Source: an uncultured Sphingomonadaceae bacterium (GTDB lineage: Bacteria > Pseudomonadota > Alphaproteobacteria > Sphingomonadales > Sphingomonadaceae). Taken from it: a DNA stretch of 64,000 bases. A program made the translations under genes and the position numbers. The first letter of the stretch is position 1. Each line of letters starts with the position of its first letter. Positions 7,994-16,698 of this stretch are shown in pieces. The stretch lies in contig CANNCV010000002.1 of assembly GCA_947503245.1 (NCBI GenBank), positions 186,001 to 250,000 of the forward strand. Reading direction: 5' to 3'. The notes beneath the pieces were generated by a model. That model was given only the letters and a program-made list of their open reading frames with translations, was not told the origin of the DNA and did not search any database.

Positions 7994-9274
7994 ATGACAT
8001 TAGCGCAATCGCGAAAGCCAAGTTGGCGTGATTATCGTCCGGGTCCTGCAATGCTGGTGACGGCGGCCTTTATCGGTCCGGGCACTGTGACCACGGCTAG
8101 CTTAGCCGGAGCCGCCAATGGTTTTGCCTTATTATGGGCATTGGTGTTTGCCATTATAGGCGCGGTGATCTTGCAGAATATGGCAGGACGTATTGGCATA
8201 CTGCGTGAGCGTGGCTTGGCCGAAGCTATATTGCTGGAAATACCGAACAATATTGGCCGACTAGCAATGGCTGCGCTCATTCTGGCTGCATTGGTTATAG
8301 GTAACGCCGCATATGAGGGCGGCAATCTGGGCGGAGCTGTTGCTGGCGCGCAGATATTGCTGCCTGCAGAATATAGCGGGAAACAGCCACTTATATTGGT
8401 CATCGCTGCGCTTGCCGGCCTGTTGTTTCTTTTTGGCGGGCAAAAGCTGCTCACCGGCATTTTAACAATATTGGTGAGTGTGATGAGCCTTGCCTTTATT
8501 GCAGCGGCACTGGCTGGAGGAATTGACTTTGTGGCCCTGGCAAGCGGCCTTGTACCTTCCTTGCCTGATGGCACAACACTCACAGCAATCGCGCTGATTG
8601 GCACCACCATCGTGCCATATAATCTGTTCCTTCATGCTGCTTTGGCCCGCGACAAATGGACCGATATTGCAGATGACAGAAAGCAAGATGCAGTAGCAGA
8701 AATGAAGCGTGATACGCTTATCGCTATCTCATTAGGCGGGCTAATTTCCATCGCAATATTATCAACCGCGGCAACATTTGTTTTTTCCCAATCACTCGCC
8801 ATCACCAGCGCGGCGGATATGGCGCAGCAAATTGCACCTGTTGCTGGAGATTGGGCCACATTGACCATAGGCATTGGCCTTTTTGCTGCTGGTCTTACAT
8901 CCGCAATCACCGCACCCTTAGCGACAGCATTGATTGTGCAAGAGCTTTTTGCGGTCTTTCGCGTCGAAAGAGATCAACTTAGCAAGGGATCATCGGCCCT
9001 CTATAAAGTAACAGGTATCGCGATCATCGCCATTGGCGCGGCAATCGGTTTTGCTGATATCTCTCTCTTGTCACTTATACTCACGGCGCAGATAGCCAAT
9101 GGCCTGTTATTACCGCTGGTCGCGATACTTTTGTATCGGCTAGTATTTCGTGGCGGCGGTGATGGACCAGCATCATTGCTGCAAAAGATACCGGCAATCG
9201 CCGTCATCATGGTCACATTATTACTCAGCGCGCGCCAATTATACCTGGTCATAGACAAGCTGGGAGCGAATTAG
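7994..9274 (+). CDS. Nramp-family transporter with non-canonical metal-site motifs
   Basis: Inner-membrane transporter of the Nramp (SLC11) family, 426 residues with about eleven membrane helices. In classical Mn/Fe Nramp proteins helix 1 has DPGN and helix 6 has MPH; here the equivalent positions read G28-P-G-T31 and V207-P-Y-N-L-F-L-H. The side chains that normally bind the transition metal are therefore largely replaced, so the substrate may differ. The start ATG at 7994 has CAGGAG upstream; the open frame continues 25 codons further but without family similarity. It is divergent from gspI. Confidence 0.87.
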   Translation: MTLAQSRKPSWRDYRPGPAMLVTAAFIGPGTVTTASLAGAANGFALLWALVFAIIGAVILQNMAGRIGILRERGLAEAILLEIPNNIGRLAMAALILAALVIGNAAYEGGNLGGAVAGAQILLPAEYSGKQPLILVIAALAGLLFLFGGQKLLTGILTILVSVMSLAFIAAALAGGIDFVALASGLVPSLPDGTTLTAIALIGTTIVPYNLFLHAALARDKWTDIADDRKQDAVAEMKRDTLIAISLGGLISIAILSTAATFVFSQSLAITSAADMAQQIAPVAGDWATLTIGIGLFAAGLTSAITAPLATALIVQELFAVFRVERDQLSKGSSALYKVTGIAIIAIGAAIGFADISLLSLILTAQIANGLLLPLVAILLYRLVFRGGGDGPASLLQKIPAIAVIMVTLLLSARQLYLVIDKLGAN

Positions 9275-9318
9275 ACTGAATGCATCAGGTGCTCCACAGA
9301 GCGAGCGCCCAAAAAGCT

Positions 9319-9345
9319 TAGGGCGGGAAAAACCCGCCCTAGTGC
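9319..9345 (-). terminator. Rho-independent terminator after rpmE
   Basis: A perfect 9-bp stem (TAGGGCGGG/CCCGCCCTA, 9319-9327 with 9333-9341) surrounds a 5-base loop. Read on the minus strand it is followed by AGCTTTTTGGG, a fair U-tract, so it fits termination of rpmE. It also lies 45 bases past the plus-strand Nramp gene and may serve both. Confidence 0.75.
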
Positions 9346-9375
9346 ATTATGTTGTTTACGCCGCTAAGGCCAAAT

Positions 9376-9603
9376 TTATTTTTTTGAAAGAGACAACCCG
9401 CCAAAACGCTTATTGAAGCGATCGACACGACCACCACCCAAGATGCGCTGGTTGCCACCGGTCCATGCCGGGTGCGATGTCGGATCAATATCCAATTGCA
9501 TTGTGTCGCCTTCCTTGCCCCATGTTGAGCGGGTTTGGAAAACTGTACCGTCAGTCATTTGCACATTGATCATGTGATAATCAGGATGTGTATCTTTTTT
9601 CAT
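9376..9603 (-). CDS. rpmE: Large ribosomal subunit protein bL31
   Basis: Ribosomal protein L31, 75 residues, bridging the two subunits near the central protuberance. The sequence ([52 protein letters not shown]) is the alphaproteobacterial form without the zinc-binding cysteines. The ATG at 9603 follows a GGAGAAA ribosome site. A strong hairpin sits just upstream in the leader. Confidence 0.96.
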   Translation of the reverse strand: MKKDTHPDYHMINVQMTDGTVFQTRSTWGKEGDTMQLDIDPTSHPAWTGGNQRILGGGRVDRFNKRFGGLSLSKK

Positions 9604-9620
9604 CAAATTTCTCCGTTAGC

Positions 9621-9641
9621 GCACTGGTTTCCGACCAGTGC
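9621..9641 (-). promoter_or_regulatory. Hairpin in the rpmE leader
   Basis: A perfect 8-bp stem (GCACTGGT/ACCAGTGC, 9621-9628 with 9634-9641) with a TTCCG loop lies 17 bases before the rpmE start on the transcribed strand. It has no U-tract, so it is unlikely to be a terminator of fabZ. It could be a leader element controlling L31 synthesis; that role is inferred from position only. Confidence 0.45.
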
Positions 9642-9735
9642 TGGGAACCAAATAAGCGCGGCCAATAGCCGCACCCCAAGGTTTTAGCAAGTGTATTTTA
9701 GCGCGCGATTGTTAGTACAATCACAATATCATGCC

Positions 9736-10203
9736 TCAGCTAGCAGGGGCATCTGCCACCATGGCAGTAAAGCTGGCTTCAGCAGCAACCTTATCCCCCA
9801 ATTTGGCAACGCCCTTAAACTTGCAGACACGGGCGCGTTTCTGCTCAAACTCTACATGCAGGTCCAGCAAACAGCCCGGTTCAACCGGATTGCGGAATTT
9901 CGCGCCATCAATCGCCATGAAATATACCAGCTTGCCGCTGCCGCTCAAACCCAATGTCTCAATCGCTAATAAAGCCGCTGATTGTGCAAGGGCTTCAATA
10001 ATCAAAACGCCGGGCATGATTGGTCTTCCAGGGAAATGTCCCTGAAAAAACTGCTCATTCATTGTCACAGCTTTCACTGCGTGGATCGACTCATCAATGG
10101 TGAGCCGCTCCACCCGATCAACCAGCAATAGCGGATAGCGATGCGGGATCGCTTGCAAAATATCCGCAATATTGCGGGTCAGATCGACAGTATCGGTCGT
10201 CAT
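9736..10203 (-). CDS. fabZ: 3-hydroxyacyl-[acyl-carrier-protein] dehydratase FabZ
   Basis: Dehydrates 3-hydroxyacyl-ACP in fatty acid elongation; cytoplasmic hotdog-fold enzyme, 155 residues. The catalytic His is in G-H-F-P-G and the catalytic Glu in L-I-I-E-A-L-A-Q. It lies 6 bases after the skp-like gene. In most Gram-negatives lpxD precedes fabZ and lpxA-lpxB follow; none is present here. Confidence 0.97.
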   Translation of the reverse strand: MTTDTVDLTRNIADILQAIPHRYPLLLVDRVERLTIDESIHAVKAVTMNEQFFQGHFPGRPIMPGVLIIEALAQSAALLAIETLGLSGSGKLVYFMAIDGAKFRNPVEPGCLLDLHVEFEQKRARVCKFKGVAKLGDKVAAEASFTAMVADAPAS

Positions 10204-10209
10204 CTGTTT

Positions 10210-10908
10210 TTAACGGCCCTGTGGCTGAGCAGGAGCCGGAGAAGCTGGTTGTTGTTGTGCTGCGCGCTGGCGTTGAATAGCTGCATTCAAAAGCAATATC
10301 TGACGAACGCGCTCATGAAGCTGTTGTCCTTGCTGACTTGGCTGATAACCAGCTGGCGGCGTATATTGTACGCTTGGAATACGCGTGTTCAGAACGTCCG
10401 TAATAGCCTGTGTTACATCAGCGGCTGGCGGTGCATAAACAAATGCATCTGGTGATAGAATTACGCTGATCTTCTTGTCGGTAACAACTTGCTGCTGCGC
10501 ATTGTTATAATCGGCCAATACCTGCTCCAAAGAAAATATCTGTGCGCGCACAATAGGCTGAATGGCCGTGTTAATTTGGGTTTGTTTCGATTGGATTTGC
10601 GCAATGATAGGGTTATTGGCTTGCTGCGCAGTCTGTATTTCCGCCTCAGTAACGTTACCATCGCTATTTGCATCAAGCTGGGATGACAATGTCTGCACTT
10701 CTTGCTGAAGCGTACCGATAGTCGTCAATGCTGACTGATACTGCGTATTGATCTGCTGATACGCAGTTGTGCGTGCCTGACTTGCTGCAACGGCCGTAGC
10801 TGGATCAGCTGTAGCGATGCCATTAACCTGTGCCTGAGCAGCTGTAAAAGACAGGCTACATGCAGCCGCCAAAGCGGCAAATTTTGCTGTCATAGTAAGT
10901 TTAGTCAT
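10210..10908 (-). CDS. skp: OmpH/Skp-family periplasmic chaperone with an EF-hand-like loop
   Basis: Periplasmic chaperone that holds unfolded outer-membrane proteins for BamA. 232 residues: signal peptide to about residue 26 (AAQA^Q), a long Gln-rich coiled-coil region (about 40-150) and a Pro/Gln-rich tail. Within the coiled coil, D79-A-N-S-D83-G-N-V-T-E-A-E90 is an exact match to a 12-residue EF-hand calcium loop, which classical Skp lacks. It directly follows bamA. The family call rests on position, size and composition. Confidence 0.82.
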   Translation of the reverse strand: MTKLTMTAKFAALAAACSLSFTAAQAQVNGIATADPATAVAASQARTTAYQQINTQYQSALTTIGTLQQEVQTLSSQLDANSDGNVTEAEIQTAQQANNPIIAQIQSKQTQINTAIQPIVRAQIFSLEQVLADYNNAQQQVVTDKKISVILSPDAFVYAPPAADVTQAITDVLNTRIPSVQYTPPAGYQPSQQGQQLHERVRQILLLNAAIQRQRAAQQQPASPAPAQPQGR

Positions 10909-13586
10909 TAAAATTGTGTCCCTACACCAAATGTTACGAGTTTTGTATCGTCGCCAAATTCTGAAAGAATGTCATAGGCAAGGTCGATACGGAAAGGTCC
11001 GAAAGGCGAATTCCAGTTCACGCCGATACCAGCAGTCAAACGCGGACTAGGCGTGTCACCAACAAATATCTCTTGAAAGCCCAATTGCTCAACATTGGGA
11101 TTGCCGTCGGCATCAAGTGGATCAGTAACTTCTAAAATATTGCCGTCAACATCAACATTGAGGAAAACTGGGAGGCCATTGTCATCAGTGTTCTGTATGG
11201 ACTGCAACAAGGGCTGCACGACATTAAATACAGAACCGACATCCACGTACACTGACGGCCTCAGACCAAGTTCTTGCGCGCCGCTTCCAAGAGGTATTTG
11301 CAGTTCCGCACGACCAAAATAATATGAACGCCCGCCCAATGGGTCATCTTGGAAAGAGCGGCGATCGCTAATATCAGGTGTTTGGATGATATTTCCATCA
11401 GCATCGAGTGACGAATTAAACTGATTCACCCGCAAAACACGTGGACCGACACCCCGCACGTCAAATCCGCGAATTTGCGGTTCGCCAAGGAAGAAACGGT
11501 CAGTCAGACGAACATCATCAATGCCATCAGCTGGACTACCGCGATTCTCAAAAGGTTCAATATGGCCGCCCTCACCCTGCAAAGAGAAGATGAAGCCGCC
11601 GCCAAGATTAAAATATTTCTCGCCGTTGATCCGCGCACGCAGATAAGAAACCGAACCACCAAGGCCGGCAAAGTCGACATCAAGACCAAGACGTTGGCCT
11701 CTAGTTGGACGGAAGCCATTGTTCAAATCGCTATAAACAAGCGAAAAACCAAGTGAAGATGTTGTTCTAGAACCAATGGCATCACAGAGGAAAAAGCCTG
11801 CTGCTTGCGGATTACATTCTGTATCGCCGTCACCATCAAGATCGGCAAAAAACAAGTTTTCATCAAGCGTTACGTCATCAACAACCAGATTATAGCGTAG
11901 CAAGAGCGACAAAAATTCTGTGAGCGGCGCGCCGACACGGATGGAAGCACCGGTTGAGAGCTGCGAGAATGTTGTATTTGTATCCTGGTTATTAAAGTTA
12001 AAACTGCTCAAGTCACGGCGAAAAATATCCGCGCCGACTGAGATGTTACGATCAAAAAGATAGGGTTCGGTAAAACTTAGCTGAACACTCCGCCTAAATT
12101 GCGACCAGTCAACGCTGGCGCCCAAAGTTTGACCTTTGCCGCGGAAATTGCGCTGACGAATAGAAGCTTGTATAATGAAATTCTCAATGCTGGAAAAACC
12201 AGCAGACAATTGCAGCTCGCCCGTTGGACGCTCCTGCACATTGGCCTCAAGAATAATCCTATCAGACTGACTGCCTTCTTTTTGTTGAACTTCAAGGTTT
12301 TCCTGAAAATATCCCAGTGAGTTGATTCGGTTGGTAGAGCGTCTGACCTGAAAGCTGTTAAAAGCATCGCCTTCGTTCAAACGAAACTCACGGCGGACAA
12401 CTTTATCCTGAGTCAGCGTATTGCCGTTAATATCAATACGCTCGACATAAACACGGTCAGAATCTGCAATCTCAAACGTCACATTCATTTGCAGATTTTC
12501 ACGATCCTTACGGAAGCGCGGATTAACATTGGCAAATGCATAGCCGAACAAACCGGCCGTTTCGCTCAATTGTTCTACTGTATCTTCAACCTGCTTGGCG
12601 TTAAATGGATCGCCAGTTTTCATCGATAATCGCTGCTGAAGCGTCTCGCCGTCAAAGTCGCGAATTTCACTGGTGACCGCAACATCGCCAAAGGTGTATT
12701 TTTCACCCTCTTCAACCACGAATGTGATGATAAAGTCTTTTTTATCCGGAGTAGTTTCGGCGACCGCAGACACAACGCGGAAATCGGCATAGCCTTGAGT
12801 CAGATAAAAGATACGCAGATTCTGTTGGTCAAATGCCAGTTTATCCGGGTCATATGTATCCCCGGAGCTAAAGAAACGGAAAAACCGCGACTGTTTCGTC
12901 ACCATCTCACCGCGAATCTTGCTGTCAGAAAAAACTTCATTGCCAATAATATTGATTTGACGAACTTTTGAACGCGGGCCTTCTGTGATCTCGTAAACAA
13001 TATCAACGCGGTTCTGGTCCTGCTCCACCCGTTTTGGGGTTACAGTGGCGGCAAAACGGCCTTGGCGTTTATATAGCTCAATAATCCGAGCAACGTCGGC
13101 ACGTACTTTTGTTGGTGTAAATATCTGGCGTGGTGACAAGCGAATTTCAGGAAGGATTTTATCATCCTTCAAACGCCGGTTACCTTCCAAAATAATCCGG
13201 TTGATCACAGGGTTTTCAACAACGTCAATGATCACCGCACCGCTATTATTGCGGATTGATACATCAGCAAACAACTCAGTGCCAAAAAGATCTTTCAACG
13301 CTTGGTCAGCAGCAGTCTGGCTATATTCATCACCAATGCGCAGGCGAATATAGGAACGGATGGTATCTGGTTCCAAACGCTGCGACCCGTTGACCGTTAT
13401 CGAACGTATCACATCAGCCTTTGGCGCGGCCACAACAGGCACAGCAGCCGGTTGCGGGTTCGCCTCTTGCGTTCCAGCGTTTTGCTGTGCCGCCGCAATT
13501 GATGGCATACCAGACAAAATTGTGCCTGCCAGAAGCGGAACAATCAGTCGGACTTTTGCGTCCGTAAGTTTAGATGCACTCACCAA
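10908..13586 (-). CDS. bamA: Outer membrane protein assembly factor BamA
   Basis: Omp85 outer-membrane insertase. 892 residues, longer than the ~810 of E. coli. Signal peptide (ends IAAAQQ), five POTRA domains (about residues 60-460) and a 16-strand barrel with the RGF lid motif (IRGFDVRGVGP) and C-terminal aromatic residue (GVGTQF). The extra length is partly acidic extracellular loops with DxDxDG-like motifs near residues 577, 725 and 812-830. It lies between rseP and skp, the conserved order. Confidence 0.97.
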   Translation of the reverse strand: MVSASKLTDAKVRLIVPLLAGTILSGMPSIAAAQQNAGTQEANPQPAAVPVVAAPKADVIRSITVNGSQRLEPDTIRSYIRLRIGDEYSQTAADQALKDLFGTELFADVSIRNNSGAVIIDVVENPVINRIILEGNRRLKDDKILPEIRLSPRQIFTPTKVRADVARIIELYKRQGRFAATVTPKRVEQDQNRVDIVYEITEGPRSKVRQINIIGNEVFSDSKIRGEMVTKQSRFFRFFSSGDTYDPDKLAFDQQNLRIFYLTQGYADFRVVSAVAETTPDKKDFIITFVVEEGEKYTFGDVAVTSEIRDFDGETLQQRLSMKTGDPFNAKQVEDTVEQLSETAGLFGYAFANVNPRFRKDRENLQMNVTFEIADSDRVYVERIDINGNTLTQDKVVRREFRLNEGDAFNSFQVRRSTNRINSLGYFQENLEVQQKEGSQSDRIILEANVQERPTGELQLSAGFSSIENFIIQASIRQRNFRGKGQTLGASVDWSQFRRSVQLSFTEPYLFDRNISVGADIFRRDLSSFNFNNQDTNTTFSQLSTGASIRVGAPLTEFLSLLLRYNLVVDDVTLDENLFFADLDGDGDTECNPQAAGFFLCDAIGSRTTSSLGFSLVYSDLNNGFRPTRGQRLGLDVDFAGLGGSVSYLRARINGEKYFNLGGGFIFSLQGEGGHIEPFENRGSPADGIDDVRLTDRFFLGEPQIRGFDVRGVGPRVLRVNQFNSSLDADGNIIQTPDISDRRSFQDDPLGGRSYYFGRAELQIPLGSGAQELGLRPSVYVDVGSVFNVVQPLLQSIQNTDDNGLPVFLNVDVDGNILEVTDPLDADGNPNVEQLGFQEIFVGDTPSPRLTAGIGVNWNSPFGPFRIDLAYDILSEFGDDTKLVTFGVGTQF

Positions 13587-13675
13587 ATAACCCCAATCAT
13601 AAATACGCCCCTATTTTGCGTATCAATCTAACTGCGCAGCCTACTGCCCTATTGACAGCAATCAATCAACCCGAA

Positions 13676-14788
13676 CTATCGCCCCAACAGGCCAAAAGAC
13701 ACCAAATCATTCACAGTTACAAAAACCATGAAGCAGAGTACCAGCACCAACCCCATGCGAAAGGCCCATTCCTGCACCGCCGCGTCAGTTGGTTTTCGGC
13801 GGACGGCTTCTATGCCGTAAAACATCAGATGCCCGCCATCGAGCATAGGAATTGGCAGCAAGTTGATGAACCCTAAGTTAATTGAGATAAGCGCGATCAA
13901 AACAATGAAGGGTTCAATGCCAGCGTTCAGCCATTCGCCTGAAATTTGCGCGATTTTCAGCGGGCCGCCCAGTTCACGCACGGACCGCACTCCAGTGATA
14001 ATCTGGCCAAGACCGGTTATCATATTTTCCAAGGTATCAATCGTCGCCTTCACGCCAACAATCGGTGCCTCCCAAAATTCAATCGGCTGATATTCCGGAT
14101 CAACCGGATCAAAACCAATAACACCGCGGGAAAATTCATTGCCAAATCTGTCACGAAATTTTTCTGCTGCGATTGTATAATCAATGGTTTGAGAGACGCC
14201 ATCGCGTTCAAACGTAATGCGGACATCGCGGCCGGGATGGTAGGTTATATATTGGCTGACATCTGGCAAAACCTCCACCTGACGGCCATCAATAGCTGTG
14301 ATTTTGTCGCCTGGTTCAAAAACCTGTGCAGAAGGATAATCAGGCAGAACATTTTCAACAATAGCAGGCGTAACGGGCTGCCCATTAACAAGAGCTAGAC
14401 CGGCAAAAATCAATATCGCAGCAATAAAATTAATGGCTGGTCCGGCAAATACGATAAAGGCGCGTTGCCCAAGAGACTTTGACTGAAATGTCTGATTACG
14501 CTCTTTATCAGGCAATGCCAGCCAATCAGGGTCAGCGCGACTGGCCGGGTCCATATCGCCGGCAAATTGCACATAACCGCCCAATGGCAGCAAACCTATT
14601 TTCCAGCGTGTCCCACGTTTATCAGTCCATCCGGCAATCTCTTTGCCAAAGCCTATGGAAAAGGCATCCGCTTTCACACCGCACCAACGACCCGCAAGAT
14701 AATGCCCCATTTCATGGACAAATACCAATGGCCCAAGCAGCAGCAAAAACGCCACAATCGTCAACAATATTCCTGGATTATCAGTCAA
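13676..14788 (-). CDS. rseP: Site-2 zinc metalloprotease RseP
   Basis: Intramembrane metalloprotease that cleaves anti-sigma factors and remnant signal peptides. 370 residues. The zinc motif H-E-M-G-H lies near residue 25 and the second zinc ligand is in N-L-L-P-I-P-M-L-D-G-G-H. A PDZ domain lies around residues 130-200; I see only one, whereas E. coli RseP has two. It lies 30 bases after dxr and 89 bases before bamA. Confidence 0.95.
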   Translation of the reverse strand: MTDNPGILLTIVAFLLLLGPLVFVHEMGHYLAGRWCGVKADAFSIGFGKEIAGWTDKRGTRWKIGLLPLGGYVQFAGDMDPASRADPDWLALPDKERNQTFQSKSLGQRAFIVFAGPAINFIAAILIFAGLALVNGQPVTPAIVENVLPDYPSAQVFEPGDKITAIDGRQVEVLPDVSQYITYHPGRDVRITFERDGVSQTIDYTIAAEKFRDRFGNEFSRGVIGFDPVDPEYQPIEFWEAPIVGVKATIDTLENMITGLGQIITGVRSVRELGGPLKIAQISGEWLNAGIEPFIVLIALISINLGFINLLPIPMLDGGHLMFYGIEAVRRKPTDAAVQEWAFRMGLVLVLCFMVFVTVNDLVSFGLLGR

Positions 14789-14818
14789 TAGCTTTTCCTT
14801 AGCCGATATCTATCAAGC

Positions 14819-15994
14819 CTAAGATGTACTGGCGATGTCTTGACAGAGGGTTTCCGCAACCAAACGTGCCTCCCCATCAATCGCCATTATATCATCAATA
14901 GTTTTGGGAGCATCAGGAGCAAAGCGGCTCAGTGCATCCTGAACAACACTTACAATATCAAGAAAACCGATTTTACCATCCAAAAACGCCGCTACCGCCA
15001 CTTCATTGGCGGCATTCATAATGGCCGGGCTGGCACCGCCAGCAGCAATTGCAGAGCGCGCTATCGCGGTGGCCGGAAAATTTGTCTGATCTGGCTCTTG
15101 AAATTCAAGTTTGCTGATTTTTGCCAGATCCAGCCGTTCACAATTGGTCGCCATGCGGCGCGGCCACGCCAGTGCATGTGCTATCGGTATCCGCATATCG
15201 GGCGAGCCCAACTGCGCCAGAACCGACCTGTCCTTATACTCTACCATTGAATGAATGACCGATTGCGGATGAACAAGGATGGAAATATTCTCAAGACCCA
15301 CCGGAAAAAGGTGATGTGCTTCAATGAGTTCCAACCCTTTGTTCATCATAGTTGCCGAATCAACACTGATCTTTGCGCCCATATCCCAATTGGGATGCGC
15401 AACAGCTTGTGCAGGCGTTACATGGCGCAGCTCATCTTGTGTCCGGCCGCGAAATGGGCCGCCACTTGCCGTCAATATAATTGATTCGACCTCGGAAATA
15501 TCGCCGCCCTGAAGGCTCTGAAAAATGGCATTATGCTCAGAATCAACCGGAAGCAATGTCGCTCCACTTTCCCGCGCAGCAGCCATCATCAATGCACCTG
15601 CCGAAACAAGCGCTTCCTTATTCGCCAAGGCAACACAGCGACCCTGTTTCAGCGATGCCATAGTCGGTGCAAGCCCTGCACAGCCGACTATTGAGGCCAT
15701 AGTCCAGTCAACATCATCACGCGATGCCGCCTCGACAAGAGCCGCCTCTCCTGCTCTCGCTGCGATTTTGGTTCCTGACAACGCATCCTGCAATAGGCCG
15801 AGATAGGCCGGATCACTGATAACAGCGATTTCAGCGTCAAATTCTCGCGCCAGTTTGGCAAGTTCTTCAGCATTATTATGCGCCGTCAGGGCTATAACAC
15901 GATATTCTGACGGGTTGGATCGGATTAGGTCGAGCGTGGATTGTCCAACTGAACCAGTTGCACCGAAGATAGAAATGGAGCGCGGTGCATTCAT
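14819..15994 (-). CDS. dxr: 1-deoxy-D-xylulose 5-phosphate reductoisomerase
   Basis: Second step of the MEP isoprenoid pathway: converts DXP to MEP with NADPH. 391 residues. The N-terminal NADPH motif is G-A-T-G-S-V-G-Q-S-T, metal-binding residues are in P-V-D-S-E-H-N-A-I-F, and the substrate loop contains NWDMGAKISVDSATMMNKGLE. The start overlaps the cdsA stop by 4 bases. It provides isoprenoid precursors for UppS, encoded two genes upstream. Confidence 0.97.
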   Translation of the reverse strand: MNAPRSISIFGATGSVGQSTLDLIRSNPSEYRVIALTAHNNAEELAKLAREFDAEIAVISDPAYLGLLQDALSGTKIAARAGEAALVEAASRDDVDWTMASIVGCAGLAPTMASLKQGRCVALANKEALVSAGALMMAAARESGATLLPVDSEHNAIFQSLQGGDISEVESIILTASGGPFRGRTQDELRHVTPAQAVAHPNWDMGAKISVDSATMMNKGLELIEAHHLFPVGLENISILVHPQSVIHSMVEYKDRSVLAQLGSPDMRIPIAHALAWPRRMATNCERLDLAKISKLEFQEPDQTNFPATAIARSAIAAGGASPAIMNAANEVAVAAFLDGKIGFLDIVSVVQDALSRFAPDAPKTIDDIMAIDGEARLVAETLCQDIASTS

Positions 15995-16695
15995 AAACCA
16001 AGAAATCCTGCAATTCCAAAATACTGTAATATCAAAGTGATATGGGTAAGCCCTACAACAAAAAATACGGCTACCATACCATCTGCCCTGTCAAACAGGC
16101 CGCCATGCCCGGGCAGGACTGTGCCACTATCTTTCACACCCGCACGGCGCTTCATCGCGCTTTGCAGCAAGTCACCCATTTGCGCGACGAATGCCATCAA
16201 AGCGCCGCCCACAAGTGCGATATGCAGTGCTTGCCCATTTGTTGCGATATTAAACCCTGTCCAGACTATTGTCGCCGCTACCATGCCGCCGATCAGGCCA
16301 GCCCAGGTTTTGTTGGGGCTGATACGCGGTGCCAGCTTAGGGCCGCCCAAAGCGCGACCGGCAAAATATGCGCCAACATCTGTCGCCACAACGACCAATA
16401 GTAGGAACAATGTCTCTAAGCCGCTATCATCTTTGTGACGGAAGAAAATCAAGGTGATGACGGCCAAGCCGATATATATTGCGCCCAGTATATAAGCAGG
16501 AACAGCAGGAAAATTGCCATTGCCGCCCTTGCGCACCAAGGCCGCAAATTCCCAATATATCCCAATACCTATAAGCGAGACGGCCAAGGTAAATACGGCG
16601 CCGCCAATCCATATGCCCAGCAAAGCAATAGCCGCCATGATTACCCCTGAAACGGCACGCAGAGGCAAGTCACTATTTTTGGCAATATTGCTCAC
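15991..16695 (-). CDS. cdsA: Phosphatidate cytidylyltransferase CdsA
   Basis: Makes CDP-diacylglycerol from phosphatidate and CTP for phospholipid synthesis; inner membrane, 234 residues with about seven hydrophobic segments. The C-terminal region has the full CDP-DAG synthase signature (S-A-M-K-R-R-A-G-V-K-D-S-G, then P-G-H-G-G-L-F-D-R). It lies 3 bases after uppS and overlaps dxr by 4 bases. Confidence 0.96.
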   Translation of the reverse strand: MSNIAKNSDLPLRAVSGVIMAAIALLGIWIGGAVFTLAVSLIGIGIYWEFAALVRKGGNGNFPAVPAYILGAIYIGLAVITLIFFRHKDDSGLETLFLLLVVVATDVGAYFAGRALGGPKLAPRISPNKTWAGLIGGMVAATIVWTGFNIATNGQALHIALVGGALMAFVAQMGDLLQSAMKRRAGVKDSGTVLPGHGGLFDRADGMVAVFFVVGLTHITLILQYFGIAGFLGL

Positions 16696-16698
16696 AAA

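Noticed and set aside
8032-8610. Minus-strand open frame inside the Nramp gene
   Set aside because: Antisense shadow of a membrane protein gene with Ala/Pro-rich nonsense composition.
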